Under the pieces are notes generated by a model, which saw only the letters and a program-made list of their open reading frames with translations, was not told the origin of the DNA and ran no database searches. Source: Betaproteobacteria bacterium UBA5582 (GTDB lineage Bacteria; Pseudomonadota; Gammaproteobacteria; Burkholderiales; Rhodocyclaceae). From it: a DNA stretch of 29,197 nt. The stretch spans positions 1 through 29,197 of the forward strand of contig DILW01000052.1 in assembly GCA_002425245.1 (NCBI GenBank), written 5' to 3'. How positions within the stretch are numbered: position 1 is the first letter of the stretch; each line of letters starts with the position of its first letter. This document shows, piece by piece, positions 12,924 through 19,644 of this stretch. Both the position numbers and the translations under genes were made by a program.

Positions 12924-14594
12924 ATGGACGCAAAGCAATTCAATTGCGATGTCGCCTCTACGGCTTGGCAGTCTTGGCACGAGATTCAATGGGTCAAGGC
13001 TTATCAAGTTGTCGCGAGGTTACAGACACGTATTGCGAAGGCAGCAAAAGCAGGGGAATGGCGGAAGGTTCGCGCCCTGCAGAGACTCCTGACCAAATCC
13101 AGCGGCGCGAAAGCGCTGGCAGTTCGGCGGGTCACGGAAAATCAAGGCCGGAAAACTCCAGGTGTGGATCAACAAACCTGGGATACGCCGGAGGCGAAGT
13201 GGAAAGCGGTCGTTGATCTTGGCAACAAGAGATACAAGCCGTTACCGCTGCGTCGCATCTACATCCCGAAAGCAAATGGTGACAAACGCCCTCTGGGCAT
13301 ACCCACCATGCGCGACCGGGCGATGCAAGCGCTGCATTTACTGGCGCTGGAGCCTGTCGCTGAAACAACTGGCGATCATCATTCCTACGGATTCCGACGT
13401 GAGCGCTCGACGGCAGATGCCATCGAACAAGTGCGAAACGTGCTGGGCCGGAAAGCCTCCCCGAAATGGGTGCTGGAAGGTGACATCAAAGGCTGTTTTG
13501 ACAATATCAGTCACGACTGGCTGATTGCCAACGTCTGCATGGACAAGGGCATTCTTCGGAAGTGGTTGAAAGCTGGCTTCATCGAAACGGGAAGGCTTTT
13601 CCCAACGCAAGCAGGCACGCCACAGGGAGGCATCATTTCCCCGGTTTTGGCGAACTTGGCGCTGGACGGCCTGCAACACGAACTAACCACACTGTTCAGA
13701 ACGGTGCGGGAGGAGCGTGCGGCAAAGGTCAATCTGGTGCGCTACGCGGACGACTTCATCATTACGGGTAGCTCGAAAGAGTATCTGGAAGAGAAGGTCA
13801 AACCCCTGGTGGAGAAATTCCTAGCCACTCGGGGCCTCATCCTCTCGGAGAAGAAAACCAAAATCACGCATGTGACAGAGGGGTTCGACTTCTTGGGGTG
13901 GAATGTCAGGATGTTCAATCGGATGCTGCTCACCCAGCCGTCGAAAAAGAACATCAAGGCGTTTCTGGGGAAAATCCGCGGCCTGTTGCGGGAAAGAAAG
14001 TCTGCCAGACAGATCGAAGTGATCGAAAAGCTGACTCCGGTAATCAGGGGGTGGGCCAACTATCATCGAAGTCAGATGGCATCCTGGACGTTTGCAAAAT
14101 GCGACCATCAAATCTGGCAAGCATTGTGGCGCTGGGCGTGCCGCCGTCACCCGAACAAGGGAAAGCGGTGGATCAAACAGCGTTACTTCAAATGCCTCAA
14201 GGGGCGTGACTGGCGATTTGCGGATCAGGACAAGTTACTACCGGTCTTGGCTGGGTACCTGAAAAGGCCCCACATCAAGATCATGGGGGAAGCGAATCCG
14301 TACGATCCAGCGTACGACAGCTACTTTTCCAAACGGCTTGCAAAGCGGATGGACAAAACGCTGGAAGGACGTCGCAAGCTTCGCTGGTTGTGGTGGTGGC
14401 AGGAAGGTGAATGCCCCATCTGCAATCAAAAGATCACGAGAGAAACTGGGTGGCATCTTCACCACATAATCAAACGATCTCAGCGAGGTTCGGACAAGCT
14501 GACCAATCTGGTCCTGCTGCATCCGAATTGCCACATGCAACACCACGTCTTGGAGAAAACCGGAGTTGTTGCCGGTACCTCGATGTTCAAATAG
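12924..14594 (+). CDS. ltrA: Group II intron reverse transcriptase/maturase with HNH endonuclease
   Basis: A 556-residue intron-encoded protein. The RT domain (about 60-330) includes RPLGIPTMRDRAMQ, HSYGFRRERST, KWVLEGDIKGCFDNI, GTPQGGIISPVLANL (231-245) and the catalytic YADD (274-277). The maturase X domain (about 345-430) has VIRGWANYHR. A DNA-binding linker is followed by an HNH nuclease (about 495-540) with C497-x2-C500, HLHHII (511-516) and LLHPNCHMQHH. All catalytic motifs are intact and there is no frameshift. It would fold and splice the intron, nick the second DNA strand and copy the intron into DNA. The ATG has a GGAGG ribosome binding site at 12914-12918, only 7 nt after the CCA end of the internal tRNA. 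Confidence 0.95.
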   Translation: MDAKQFNCDVASTAWQSWHEIQWVKAYQVVARLQTRIAKAAKAGEWRKVRALQRLLTKSSGAKALAVRRVTENQGRKTPGVDQQTWDTPEAKWKAVVDLGNKRYKPLPLRRIYIPKANGDKRPLGIPTMRDRAMQALHLLALEPVAETTGDHHSYGFRRERSTADAIEQVRNVLGRKASPKWVLEGDIKGCFDNISHDWLIANVCMDKGILRKWLKAGFIETGRLFPTQAGTPQGGIISPVLANLALDGLQHELTTLFRTVREERAAKVNLVRYADDFIITGSSKEYLEEKVKPLVEKFLATRGLILSEKKTKITHVTEGFDFLGWNVRMFNRMLLTQPSKKNIKAFLGKIRGLLRERKSARQIEVIEKLTPVIRGWANYHRSQMASWTFAKCDHQIWQALWRWACRRHPNKGKRWIKQRYFKCLKGRDWRFADQDKLLPVLAGYLKRPHIKIMGEANPYDPAYDSYFSKRLAKRMDKTLEGRRKLRWLWWWQEGECPICNQKITRETGWHLHHIIKRSQRGSDKLTNLVLLHPNCHMQHHVLEKTGVVAGTSMFK

Positions 14595-14613
14595 GGGTGC
14601 TTATGGGTTGCTT

Positions 14614-14647
14614 GAGCCGTATGCGGGGAAACTTGCACGTACGGTTC
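14614..14647 (+). ncRNA. Group II intron domain V (catalytic hairpin)
   Basis: Exactly 34 nt: a lower helix of 14614-14622 with 14637 and 14640-14647, a 2-nt bulge at 14638-14639, an upper 5-bp helix and a GAAA tetraloop (14628-14631). The catalytic triad AGC is at 14615-14617. This is a standard active domain V. Confidence 0.93.
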
Positions 14648-14650
14648 TTA

Positions 14651-14685
14651 GGGGAGGGGGTGGCCGCGAGGCCACCTCCTTACCC
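14651..14685 (+). ncRNA. Group II intron domain VI (branch-point helix)
   Basis: GGTGGCC (14659-14665) pairs with GGCCACC (14670-14676) around GCGA. The helix continues through 14654-14658/14677-14681 and 14651-14653/14683-14685, leaving A14682 unpaired as the branch-point adenosine. Confidence 0.88.
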
Positions 14686-14688
14686 GCC

Positions 14689-14723
14689 TAGAGCCGTGGG
14701 TTCGATTCCCATCGCCCGCTCCA
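14689..14723 (+). tRNA. tRNA-Gly(CCC), 3' exon
   Basis: TAG (14689-14691) completes the anticodon stem opened at 11927. A 4-nt variable loop, T stem (14696-14700 with 14708-14712), TTCGATT loop, acceptor 3' strand CGCCCGC (14713-14719, fully complementary to 11902-11908), discriminator T and encoded CCA (14721-14723) follow. See the 5' exon at 11902-11940. Confidence 0.9.
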
Positions 14724-14881
14724 CCCCATCCCTGGCGAAATTGCCGATGCCGGTCGTTAGGGGGAAACCCCTAGCAATGCCCGAAGTCGTGCGGATACAA
14801 GGGCGCTTGGCCAGGCAATATGATGAGCTTACTTCGATCCAACGCTTGGATCGATCCCGCAATCAATAGGGGTGACTCATC

Positions 14882-15226
14882 ATGGCGAGCCTGTTCTTCA
14901 CGCAAAATCAATTGAACAACATCATGGAACAGGGCATGGTCCGCCAGTGTGCATGCCCGACCCTGCTCACGCGCCTGCTTTCGGACGCGCGTTTCCTGAA
15001 CGAGTACCAGAGGACCTGTCTCGAAAACAGCCCGACTGACCGCAGAGTCCATCGCACCATCGAACGGGTTACTGAAACAGTGGCCGGCATACTCGAGAGC
15101 GCCCTCGTCGAGGTCATGGCGCTTGAAGGTTGGGAGGCGGACGATTCTGGTGAATTCAAGATGCCTGAGGAATTGGTCGAGCTACAGCTGCAGGCGATCA
15201 ACTGCCCGGTCCAGCCGAGAGCCTGA
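14882..15226 (+). CDS. Small cytosolic protein of unknown function
   Basis: I do not recognise this 114-residue protein. It starts MASLFFTQNQLNNIMEQGMV, has no signal peptide or membrane segment and is mostly helical, with four Cys (two close together in RQCACPTLL, one in QRTCLEN and one near the end in INCPV) and an acidic second half. The ATG has an AGGGGTGA ribosome binding site. It lies 159 nt after the tRNA-Gly 3' exon and 13 nt from the convergent LysR gene. The 158 bases before it hold two short hairpins (14759-14774 and 14835-14853) without T-runs; I see nothing else there. It might travel with the tRNA locus, but nothing proves that. Confidence 0.6.
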   Translation: MASLFFTQNQLNNIMEQGMVRQCACPTLLTRLLSDARFLNEYQRTCLENSPTDRRVHRTIERVTETVAGILESALVEVMALEGWEADDSGEFKMPEELVELQLQAINCPVQPRA

Positions 15227-15238
15227 TTCTTCTGTTCT

Positions 15239-16165
15239 TCAGCGGCTTTGCGAACTTCGCGCCAAACCGCCGTTATTCGCGGCCTGCTCCAGCTCGGTGA
15301 TGAAAGCCTGGGCCGCCAGCGACAACACCTTGTTCTTCAGATGCACGATGGACCACGGTTGCTGGATCGGGAAATGCTCGACGTCGAGGATGCAGATGCC
15401 GTCGTCCGCAGGGTTGGCGGCAAATGAGTGGCGGGACAGGATGGACAGGCCAAGGCCACTGGCGACCAGGTCGCGGATGGCTTCGTTGCTGGCGACGGTA
15501 AGGCGGACCTGCAGCGAACGGTCGAGTTTCTGCAGGTGGCGATCGATCGCAGCGCGTGAGCCGGAGCCGGGTTCGCGCAGCAGGAAGGACTCCCCGCTCA
15601 ATTCCTCCAGCGTGCAGGATCGTCCTGCCGAAGGATGGCTGAGGGGGGCGATGACGACCAGCGGATTGTCGAGGAAGGGACGAACGACGATGTCGAGGTC
15701 GTTCGGTGGCAGGGACATGATGTAGATGTCGTCCTCGTTGCCGCGCATGCGGGCGAGGACCCCGGCGCGGTTGGTGATTTCCAGTTGCACATCGATGTGG
15801 GGATGACGGCGGCAGAAGGCGCCGAGCATGCGCGGCAGGAAGTATTTTGCGGTGGTCACCAGTGCCACCCGCAAACGACCGCTGTGCATGCCCCAGAGGG
15901 CGCCAATGGCCGAATCGAAGCGCGCCCATTCATCGTCCAGGGCACGCACGGTGGATTGCAGCTCCTCGCCAGCGGCAGTCAGCCGAACATCACGGCCGAT
16001 TTGCTCGAACAGCGGCAGGCCGATGCTCGCGCTCAACTGCTTGATCTGGATGGAAACCGCCGGCTGGGTGAGGTGCAGGGTTTCCGCCGCCCGCGAGAAG
16101 CTGCCCAGGCGGGCAACCGTGGCGAAAGTTTCAAGCTGGCGCTGGGTGATCTGGCGGCGATTCAT
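15239..16165 (-). CDS. LysR-family transcriptional regulator, CbbR-like
   Basis: A 308-residue LysR regulator. The winged helix-turn-helix is at about 8-65 (QRQLETFATVARLGSFSRAAETLHLTQPAVSIQIKQLSASIGLPLFEQIGRDVRLTAAG) and the effector-binding domain at about 90-295. The N-terminus and the TTAKYFLPRMLGAFCRRHP stretch resemble CbbR-type regulators of carbon-fixation genes. It is divergent from sbtA with an 80-107 bp region between them that carries a tandem repeat, so it very likely controls sbtA-sbtB. The inducer is unknown. Confidence 0.9.
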   Translation of the reverse strand: MNRRQITQRQLETFATVARLGSFSRAAETLHLTQPAVSIQIKQLSASIGLPLFEQIGRDVRLTAAGEELQSTVRALDDEWARFDSAIGALWGMHSGRLRVALVTTAKYFLPRMLGAFCRRHPHIDVQLEITNRAGVLARMRGNEDDIYIMSLPPNDLDIVVRPFLDNPLVVIAPLSHPSAGRSCTLEELSGESFLLREPGSGSRAAIDRHLQKLDRSLQVRLTVASNEAIRDLVASGLGLSILSRHSFAANPADDGICILDVEHFPIQQPWSIVHLKNKVLSLAAQAFITELEQAANNGGLARSSQSR

Positions 16166-16196
16166 ATAAGTAAAAGCAAATGAATTTTCTACAAAG

Positions 16197-16215
16197 TTTA
16201 ATTGGATTTAATTGG
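16197..16215 (+). repeat. Tandem 9-mer with 10-bp period in the lysR-sbtA divergent region
   Basis: TTTAATTGG occurs at 16197-16205 and again at 16207-16215. The 10-bp period puts both copies on the same face of the helix, as for a pair of regulator contacts. It sits between the lysR start (16165) and sbtA and is a good candidate operator for the adjacent LysR protein. Confidence 0.5.
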
Positions 16216-16272
16216 TAACAGAAGAGATATTCACGCCGTCGCGGAATGTTCCGCCTGCCGGACTGCTTCTTC

Positions 16273-17217
16273 ATGCCCTTTGAACCTGTCATCCTCTTTT
16301 TCCTGCTCGGTGCCCTGGCTGGTCTGATCCGTTCCGATCTACGCATCCCTGCCGTCCTTTACGAGTCCTTGAGCATCTTCCTGTTGCTGGCAATCGGTCT
16401 CAAGGGGGGCGTCGAACTAGCCCGCTATCCGCTGGGCGATCTGCTGTTTGCCGCGCTCTGCGTGGTCTTGGCGGGCGCCCTGATTCCGCTGATTGCCTTC
16501 CCGGTGTTGTTGCGTGCCGGCAAGCTGGCGCGCGCCGATGCGGCCTCGATTGCTGCCCACTATGGTTCGGTGAGTGTCGTCACCTTTGCCGTCGGCAGTA
16601 CCTTCCTGGCCGGGCAGGGTGTCGAGGCCGAGGGCTACCTTACGGTTTTCCTGGTTCTGCTCGAATTCCCGGCGCTGATGATCGGTATCTGGCTGGCCCG
16701 CCGGGGTGAGGGTGGCGGTGACTGGGGCAAGGTGTTGCACGAGGTTTTTGCCGGCAAGAGCATCGTTCTACTGCTGGGTGGCCTGGTGATCGGCTGGGTC
16801 GCCGGCGGCGAGGGGCTGAAGCCACTCGACAAGCTGTTCTTCGACCTGTTCAAGGGCATGCTGGCAATCTTCCTGCTCGAAATGGGGCTGGTGGCCGCCA
16901 GCCGGATCGGCGACCTGCGCCGGGCAGGCTGGTTTCTGGCGGGTTTCGCCATCATCATGCCGCTGGTTTCGGCCAGCATCGGCATCACCACCGGTTTGCT
17001 GCTCGGACTGTCGATCGGTGGCACGACCTTGCTGGCGACGCTTTACGCCAGTGCCTCCTACATCGCGGCGCCGGCGGCGATGCGTATTGCCGTGCCGGAA
17101 GCCAATCCCGGTCTGTCGATCGGCGCCGCGCTCGGCATTACCTTCCCGTTCAACCTGCTGGTCGGCATTCCGGCCTATCATTGGCTGGCTACCACACTGC
17201 ATGGAGTTTTCGCATGA
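16273..17217 (+). CDS. sbtA: Sodium-dependent bicarbonate transporter SbtA
   Basis: A 314-residue membrane protein with about ten hydrophobic segments arranged as two inverted repeats. Family marks are IGLKGGVELA, AASIAAHYGSVSVVTFAVG and ASASYIAAPAAMRIAVPEANPGLS, the conserved substrate/sodium-binding parts of SbtA. In cyanobacteria SbtA is a high-affinity Na+/HCO3- symporter. The ATG at 16273 (MPFEPVILFFLLGALAGLIRS) fits family N-termini; the ATG at 16246 adds nine atypical residues. Neither has a strong ribosome binding site. The gene overlaps sbtB by 4 nt (ATGA) and is divergent from a LysR regulator, so bicarbonate import here is probably tuned by both. Confidence 0.9.
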   Translation: MPFEPVILFFLLGALAGLIRSDLRIPAVLYESLSIFLLLAIGLKGGVELARYPLGDLLFAALCVVLAGALIPLIAFPVLLRAGKLARADAASIAAHYGSVSVVTFAVGSTFLAGQGVEAEGYLTVFLVLLEFPALMIGIWLARRGEGGGDWGKVLHEVFAGKSIVLLLGGLVIGWVAGGEGLKPLDKLFFDLFKGMLAIFLLEMGLVAASRIGDLRRAGWFLAGFAIIMPLVSASIGITTGLLLGLSIGGTTLLATLYASASYIAAPAAMRIAVPEANPGLSIGAALGITFPFNLLVGIPAYHWLATTLHGVFA

Positions 17218-17522
17218 ACCGCCCGCTGCAAACCCGCAAGCTGCTGACCATCGTCTGTGAGGCCGCACTGGAAAAGCGTCTGGAAACCGAGTTGCCGCAG
17301 TTCGGTGCGCACGGCTACACGATTTCCGATGCCCGCGGCAGCGGCGCCCATGGTCGTCGCGATGCAGCCTGGCCGGCCAGTGCCAATATCCGCGTCGAGG
17401 TACTGTGCGACGAGGCGGTCGCGGAGGCGGTGATTCGCCATCTGGAAGCACGTTACTTCACTACCTACCAGTTGGTGGTCTTCCTGTCGGATGTGCAGGT
17501 GTTGCGCGCGGAGAAGTTCTAG
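17214..17522 (+). CDS. sbtB: SbtB-like PII-family signalling protein
   Basis: A 102-residue ferredoxin-fold PII-like protein (KLLTIVCEAALEKRLETELPQFGAHGYTISDARGSGAHGRRDAAW). The T-loop region GSGAHGRRDAAWPASANIRVEVLCDEAVAEAV lacks the uridylylatable Tyr of GlnB/GlnK, and there is no C-terminal Cys pair. In cyanobacteria SbtB binds adenine nucleotides including cAMP and controls SbtA. Four-base overlap with sbtA supports a tight stoichiometric pair. Its stop codon overlaps that of the convergent LON-domain gene (shared CTAG at 17519-17522). Confidence 0.85.
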   Translation: MNRPLQTRKLLTIVCEAALEKRLETELPQFGAHGYTISDARGSGAHGRRDAAWPASANIRVEVLCDEAVAEAVIRHLEARYFTTYQLVVFLSDVQVLRAEKF

Positions 17523-18148
17523 TCGAGCAACTTGCGCTGGTCGAGGAATTTTTCGAGGATTTCCAGGCGTGCGAGCGGGTCGTCCAGTTCGAGCAGTTTT
17601 TGCTTGGCCAGGTTCTGTACGGGAAGTACCTCGGTCAGGCGGTAGCCAACCCAGGCCGCGTCGTCGTAGCGGTGCGGTTCAGGCATGCGCGCCGGGCCAA
17701 GGTCGTTGACCACGCGCTGGAGCAGTGGCAACAGGCGTTCCCGGTTCTGCGGCAGCCCGACCGTCGGCTCGGTGAGCAATTCAACGGTGGCCATGAGCAG
17801 CCGGTTGGCGCCGACTTCGTGATCGAGGATGCGGAAACGACGGCTACCGACGGCGTCGATCATCAGAATGCCGAGTTGCTCCATCTCCCAGTTGGCGATG
17901 CTGGCCAGGGTGCCGATCGGGTGCGGCACGGCAGCCTCGCCGACTTCGCTGCCAGCATCGATGAGGCAGATGCCGAAGGGACTGTCCTCCTTGAGGCAGA
18001 CGGCAGCCATGTCCAGGTAACGTTGTTCGAATATCTTCAGCGGCTGGATGCCGCCGGGGAAGAGCACGGTATTGAGTGGAAACAGCGGGATGTGCAGGGT
18101 TTCGACCGCGTTGCCGCCTGGCGAGCGGATGAAGTCGAACCAGCCCAT
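17519..18148 (-). CDS. LON peptidase substrate-binding domain protein
   Basis: A 209-residue protein that is only the N-terminal (PUA-like) domain of Lon protease: LHIPLFPLNTVLFPGGIQPLKIFEQRYLDM (about 18-47), then FGICLIDAGSEVGEAAVPHPIGTLASI and GSRRFRILDHE. There is no AAA or protease domain. Stand-alone LON-domain proteins are common in Proteobacteria and their role is unknown. The ATG overlaps the ubiX stop by one base (TGATG), so it is translated with ubiX. Confidence 0.9.
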   Translation of the reverse strand: MGWFDFIRSPGGNAVETLHIPLFPLNTVLFPGGIQPLKIFEQRYLDMAAVCLKEDSPFGICLIDAGSEVGEAAVPHPIGTLASIANWEMEQLGILMIDAVGSRRFRILDHEVGANRLLMATVELLTEPTVGLPQNRERLLPLLQRVVNDLGPARMPEPHRYDDAAWVGYRLTEVLPVQNLAKQKLLELDDPLARLEILEKFLDQRKLLD

Positions 18149-18759
18149 CAGGCTTCCTCGCCCCAGCGCCGCATCAGGTTGTGATTCACGCCGATCTGGT
18201 CGAGCACGCGCGCGACCACGAAATCGACAATGTCCTGAACGCTTTGCGGGTGGTGGTAAAAGCCCGGGCTGGGCGGCAGGATGACGGCACCGGCGCGGGC
18301 CAGACGCAGCATGTTTTCCAGGTGGATGAGCGAAAACGGCGTTTCACGCGGAACCAGGACCAGTTTGCGGCCTTCCTTGAGCACGACGTCGGCGGCGCGC
18401 TCGATCAGATTGTCGGACAGGCCCTGGGCGATACCGGCCAGGGTGCCCATCGAACAGGGGCAGACCACCATCGCAGTCGGCGGGTTGGAGCCGGAGGCGA
18501 CCGGTGCAAACCACTCCTCGCGCCCGTAGACCTGCAGATTGTCCGGGCGAGCGGTGGGGAAGCGATCGAGCAGGAGCTTACGGGCCTCCGCCGGCCGTGA
18601 GGGAAGGTCGAAATCCATTTCCTGACGGGCGACGATCTGCGCTGCCTGCGAGTACAGCAACTGCACGCGGCAATCGGCGGCCAGCAGGCATTCGAGCAGG
18701 CGCAGGCCGTAAGGCATGCCGGAAGCGCCAGTGAGGGCGAGGCAGACGGTTGGGCTCAT
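18148..18759 (-). CDS. ubiX: Flavin prenyltransferase UbiX
   Basis: A 203-residue flavoprotein with the nucleotide motif LALTGASGMPYG (8-19) and the UbiX signature CPCSMGTLAGIAQGLSDNLIERAADVVLKEGRKLVLVPRETPFS (about 99-143). UbiX attaches a dimethylallyl group to FMN to make prenylated FMN, the cofactor of UbiD decarboxylases. Its start overlaps the stop of the upstream Gx transporter gene by 4 nt. No ubiD is visible in the window. Confidence 0.95.
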   Translation of the reverse strand: MSPTVCLALTGASGMPYGLRLLECLLAADCRVQLLYSQAAQIVARQEMDFDLPSRPAEARKLLLDRFPTARPDNLQVYGREEWFAPVASGSNPPTAMVVCPCSMGTLAGIAQGLSDNLIERAADVVLKEGRKLVLVPRETPFSLIHLENMLRLARAGAVILPPSPGFYHHPQSVQDIVDFVVARVLDQIGVNHNLMRRWGEEA

Positions 18760-19289
18760 CGAGATGGATCCGTGGCGGGCGAGTCAGCCAGCAGTTTAGC
18801 CGCGATCAGCCCGTTGATGGTGCCGAACACCAGCGCCGCACCGGCAAATACCGGGGTCAGCAGGAAAACCCCGTCGTGCGGGATCAACCACAGACGGGCG
18901 AGCAGCAACTGCCCACCGATGTGGGCGAAGGCAGCGAAGATGGACAGGCTGACCGGGCCGAACCAGCGCCCCGGCAGATGGCGAGCCAGGCCCAGGGTGA
19001 GCAGGCTGAGTGTGGTGCCGGTCAGCGAGAGGAAGAAACCGGGGGCCAGAAAATAGCCAAGCAGCAGGCTGCCGGCGAGCACGCGCAGGACGCTGACCCA
19101 GACGGCTGTTCCCCAGCCGTAGCGCAGCAGGACGACCAGGGTGACGATGTTGGCCAGGCCGGGCTTGACGCCGGGCAGGGGCGAGGGGATGGCCGCATCG
19201 ACCAGCGACAGTCCGACCGCAGCCGTCGCCAGCCAGGCGACGCGCCGGTCCTCGGCGGTAACCCTGAGTTCAGTAACTGATCGAGTCAT
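18756..19289 (-). CDS. Gx transporter family membrane protein
   Basis: A 177-residue protein with five to six hydrophobic segments (for example WLATAAVGLSLVDAAIP, LANIVTLVVLLRYGWGTAVWVSVLRVLAGSLLLGYF, FGPVSLSIFAAFAHIGGQLLLA and LTPVFAGAALVFGTINGLIAAKLL). The PSPLPGVKPGLANI motif and G-rich helices identify the Gx transporter family, once annotated as heptaprenyl diphosphate synthase component I, which resembles ECF S components. Substrate unknown. The ATG at 19289 is chosen over an upstream start because it matches the family start and overlaps the NusG-II gene by only 20 nt. Confidence 0.82.
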   Translation of the reverse strand: MTRSVTELRVTAEDRRVAWLATAAVGLSLVDAAIPSPLPGVKPGLANIVTLVVLLRYGWGTAVWVSVLRVLAGSLLLGYFLAPGFFLSLTGTTLSLLTLGLARHLPGRWFGPVSLSIFAAFAHIGGQLLLARLWLIPHDGVFLLTPVFAGAALVFGTINGLIAAKLLADSPATDPSR

Positions 19290-19644
19290 AGACACGGGTA
19301 CGTCCGGTGATCTGCAGGCTGACTCGGTTCGGGGCGCAAATGGCAATCTCGCCGGGACGTATCAGCCAGCCTTGTTTGACGCAATACTGGCGCGGTCCCG
19401 GGTCGGAAACGACGCGGGCGCGGCCGGGCTCTACCGCAATCAGGGTGGTGCCGAGCGGTCCTGGAACTTCAATCTGCTTTCTGGCCTTGAGGTCGATCTC
19501 AGCGAACACCCGGCCCTCCTGGCGGACGATGGCCCGGTCGGCCATGCCGCCCTGCCAGAAGATCGGAATGCTGAGGCCGACCAGCGCCGCCGAGATGAGC
19601 ATGGTCAGCCAGTCGCCCGGCCGCAGCAGGGCCAGCCAGCGCAT
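19270..19644 (-). CDS. NusG domain II-containing membrane-anchored protein
   Basis: A 124-residue protein with one N-terminal membrane segment (about 14-29, LTMLISAALVGLSIPIFW) followed by an extracytoplasmic NusG-domain-II fold (about 45-120). Seen are the GPLGTTLIAVEPGRARVVSDPGPRQYCVKQGWLIRPGEIAICAPNRVSLQI motif and two Cys at equivalent places. These proteins are found beside Gx transporters and flavin-related genes and have no confirmed role. It overlaps rapZ by 1 nt and the next gene by 20 nt. Confidence 0.82.
   Translation of the reverse strand: MRWLALLRPGDWLTMLISAALVGLSIPIFWQGGMADRAIVRQEGRVFAEIDLKARKQIEVPGPLGTTLIAVEPGRARVVSDPGPRQYCVKQGWLIRPGEIAICAPNRVSLQITGRTRVYDSISY

Larger units (their letters stand above)
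11941..14688 (+). mobile_element. Group II intron with reverse transcriptase/maturase and an internal tRNA, inserted in tRNA-Gly(CCC)
   Basis: The intron begins with the canonical GTGCG at 11941 and is 2748 nt long. About 830 nt of non-coding RNA (domains I-III, 11941 to about 12765, including a typical GGAACGTGGTAAGCC segment) precede a domain IV insert holding a complete tRNA-Gly and the maturase gene. Domain V is at 14614-14647 and domain VI at 14651-14685, with a bulged A at 14682 as branch point, six bases before the 3' end. The joined exons rebuild a tRNA-Gly anticodon arm exactly. Two 6-nt intron segments are perfect complements of the 5' exon (candidate EBS1 and EBS2). The 3' end reads CCCGCC where such introns usually end in CCCGAY. 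All parts needed for splicing and mobility appear intact. Confidence 0.9.

Noticed and set aside
14757..14853. Two short hairpins after the tRNA 3' exon as terminators or an attachment site
   Set aside because: Stems of 6 and 8 bp without T-runs; no integrase gene or duplicated tRNA end beyond the intron was seen.
16246..16272. ATG at 16246 as the start of sbtA
   Set aside because: It adds nine residues (MFRLPDCFF) atypical for the family and has no better ribosome binding site; kept as an alternative only.
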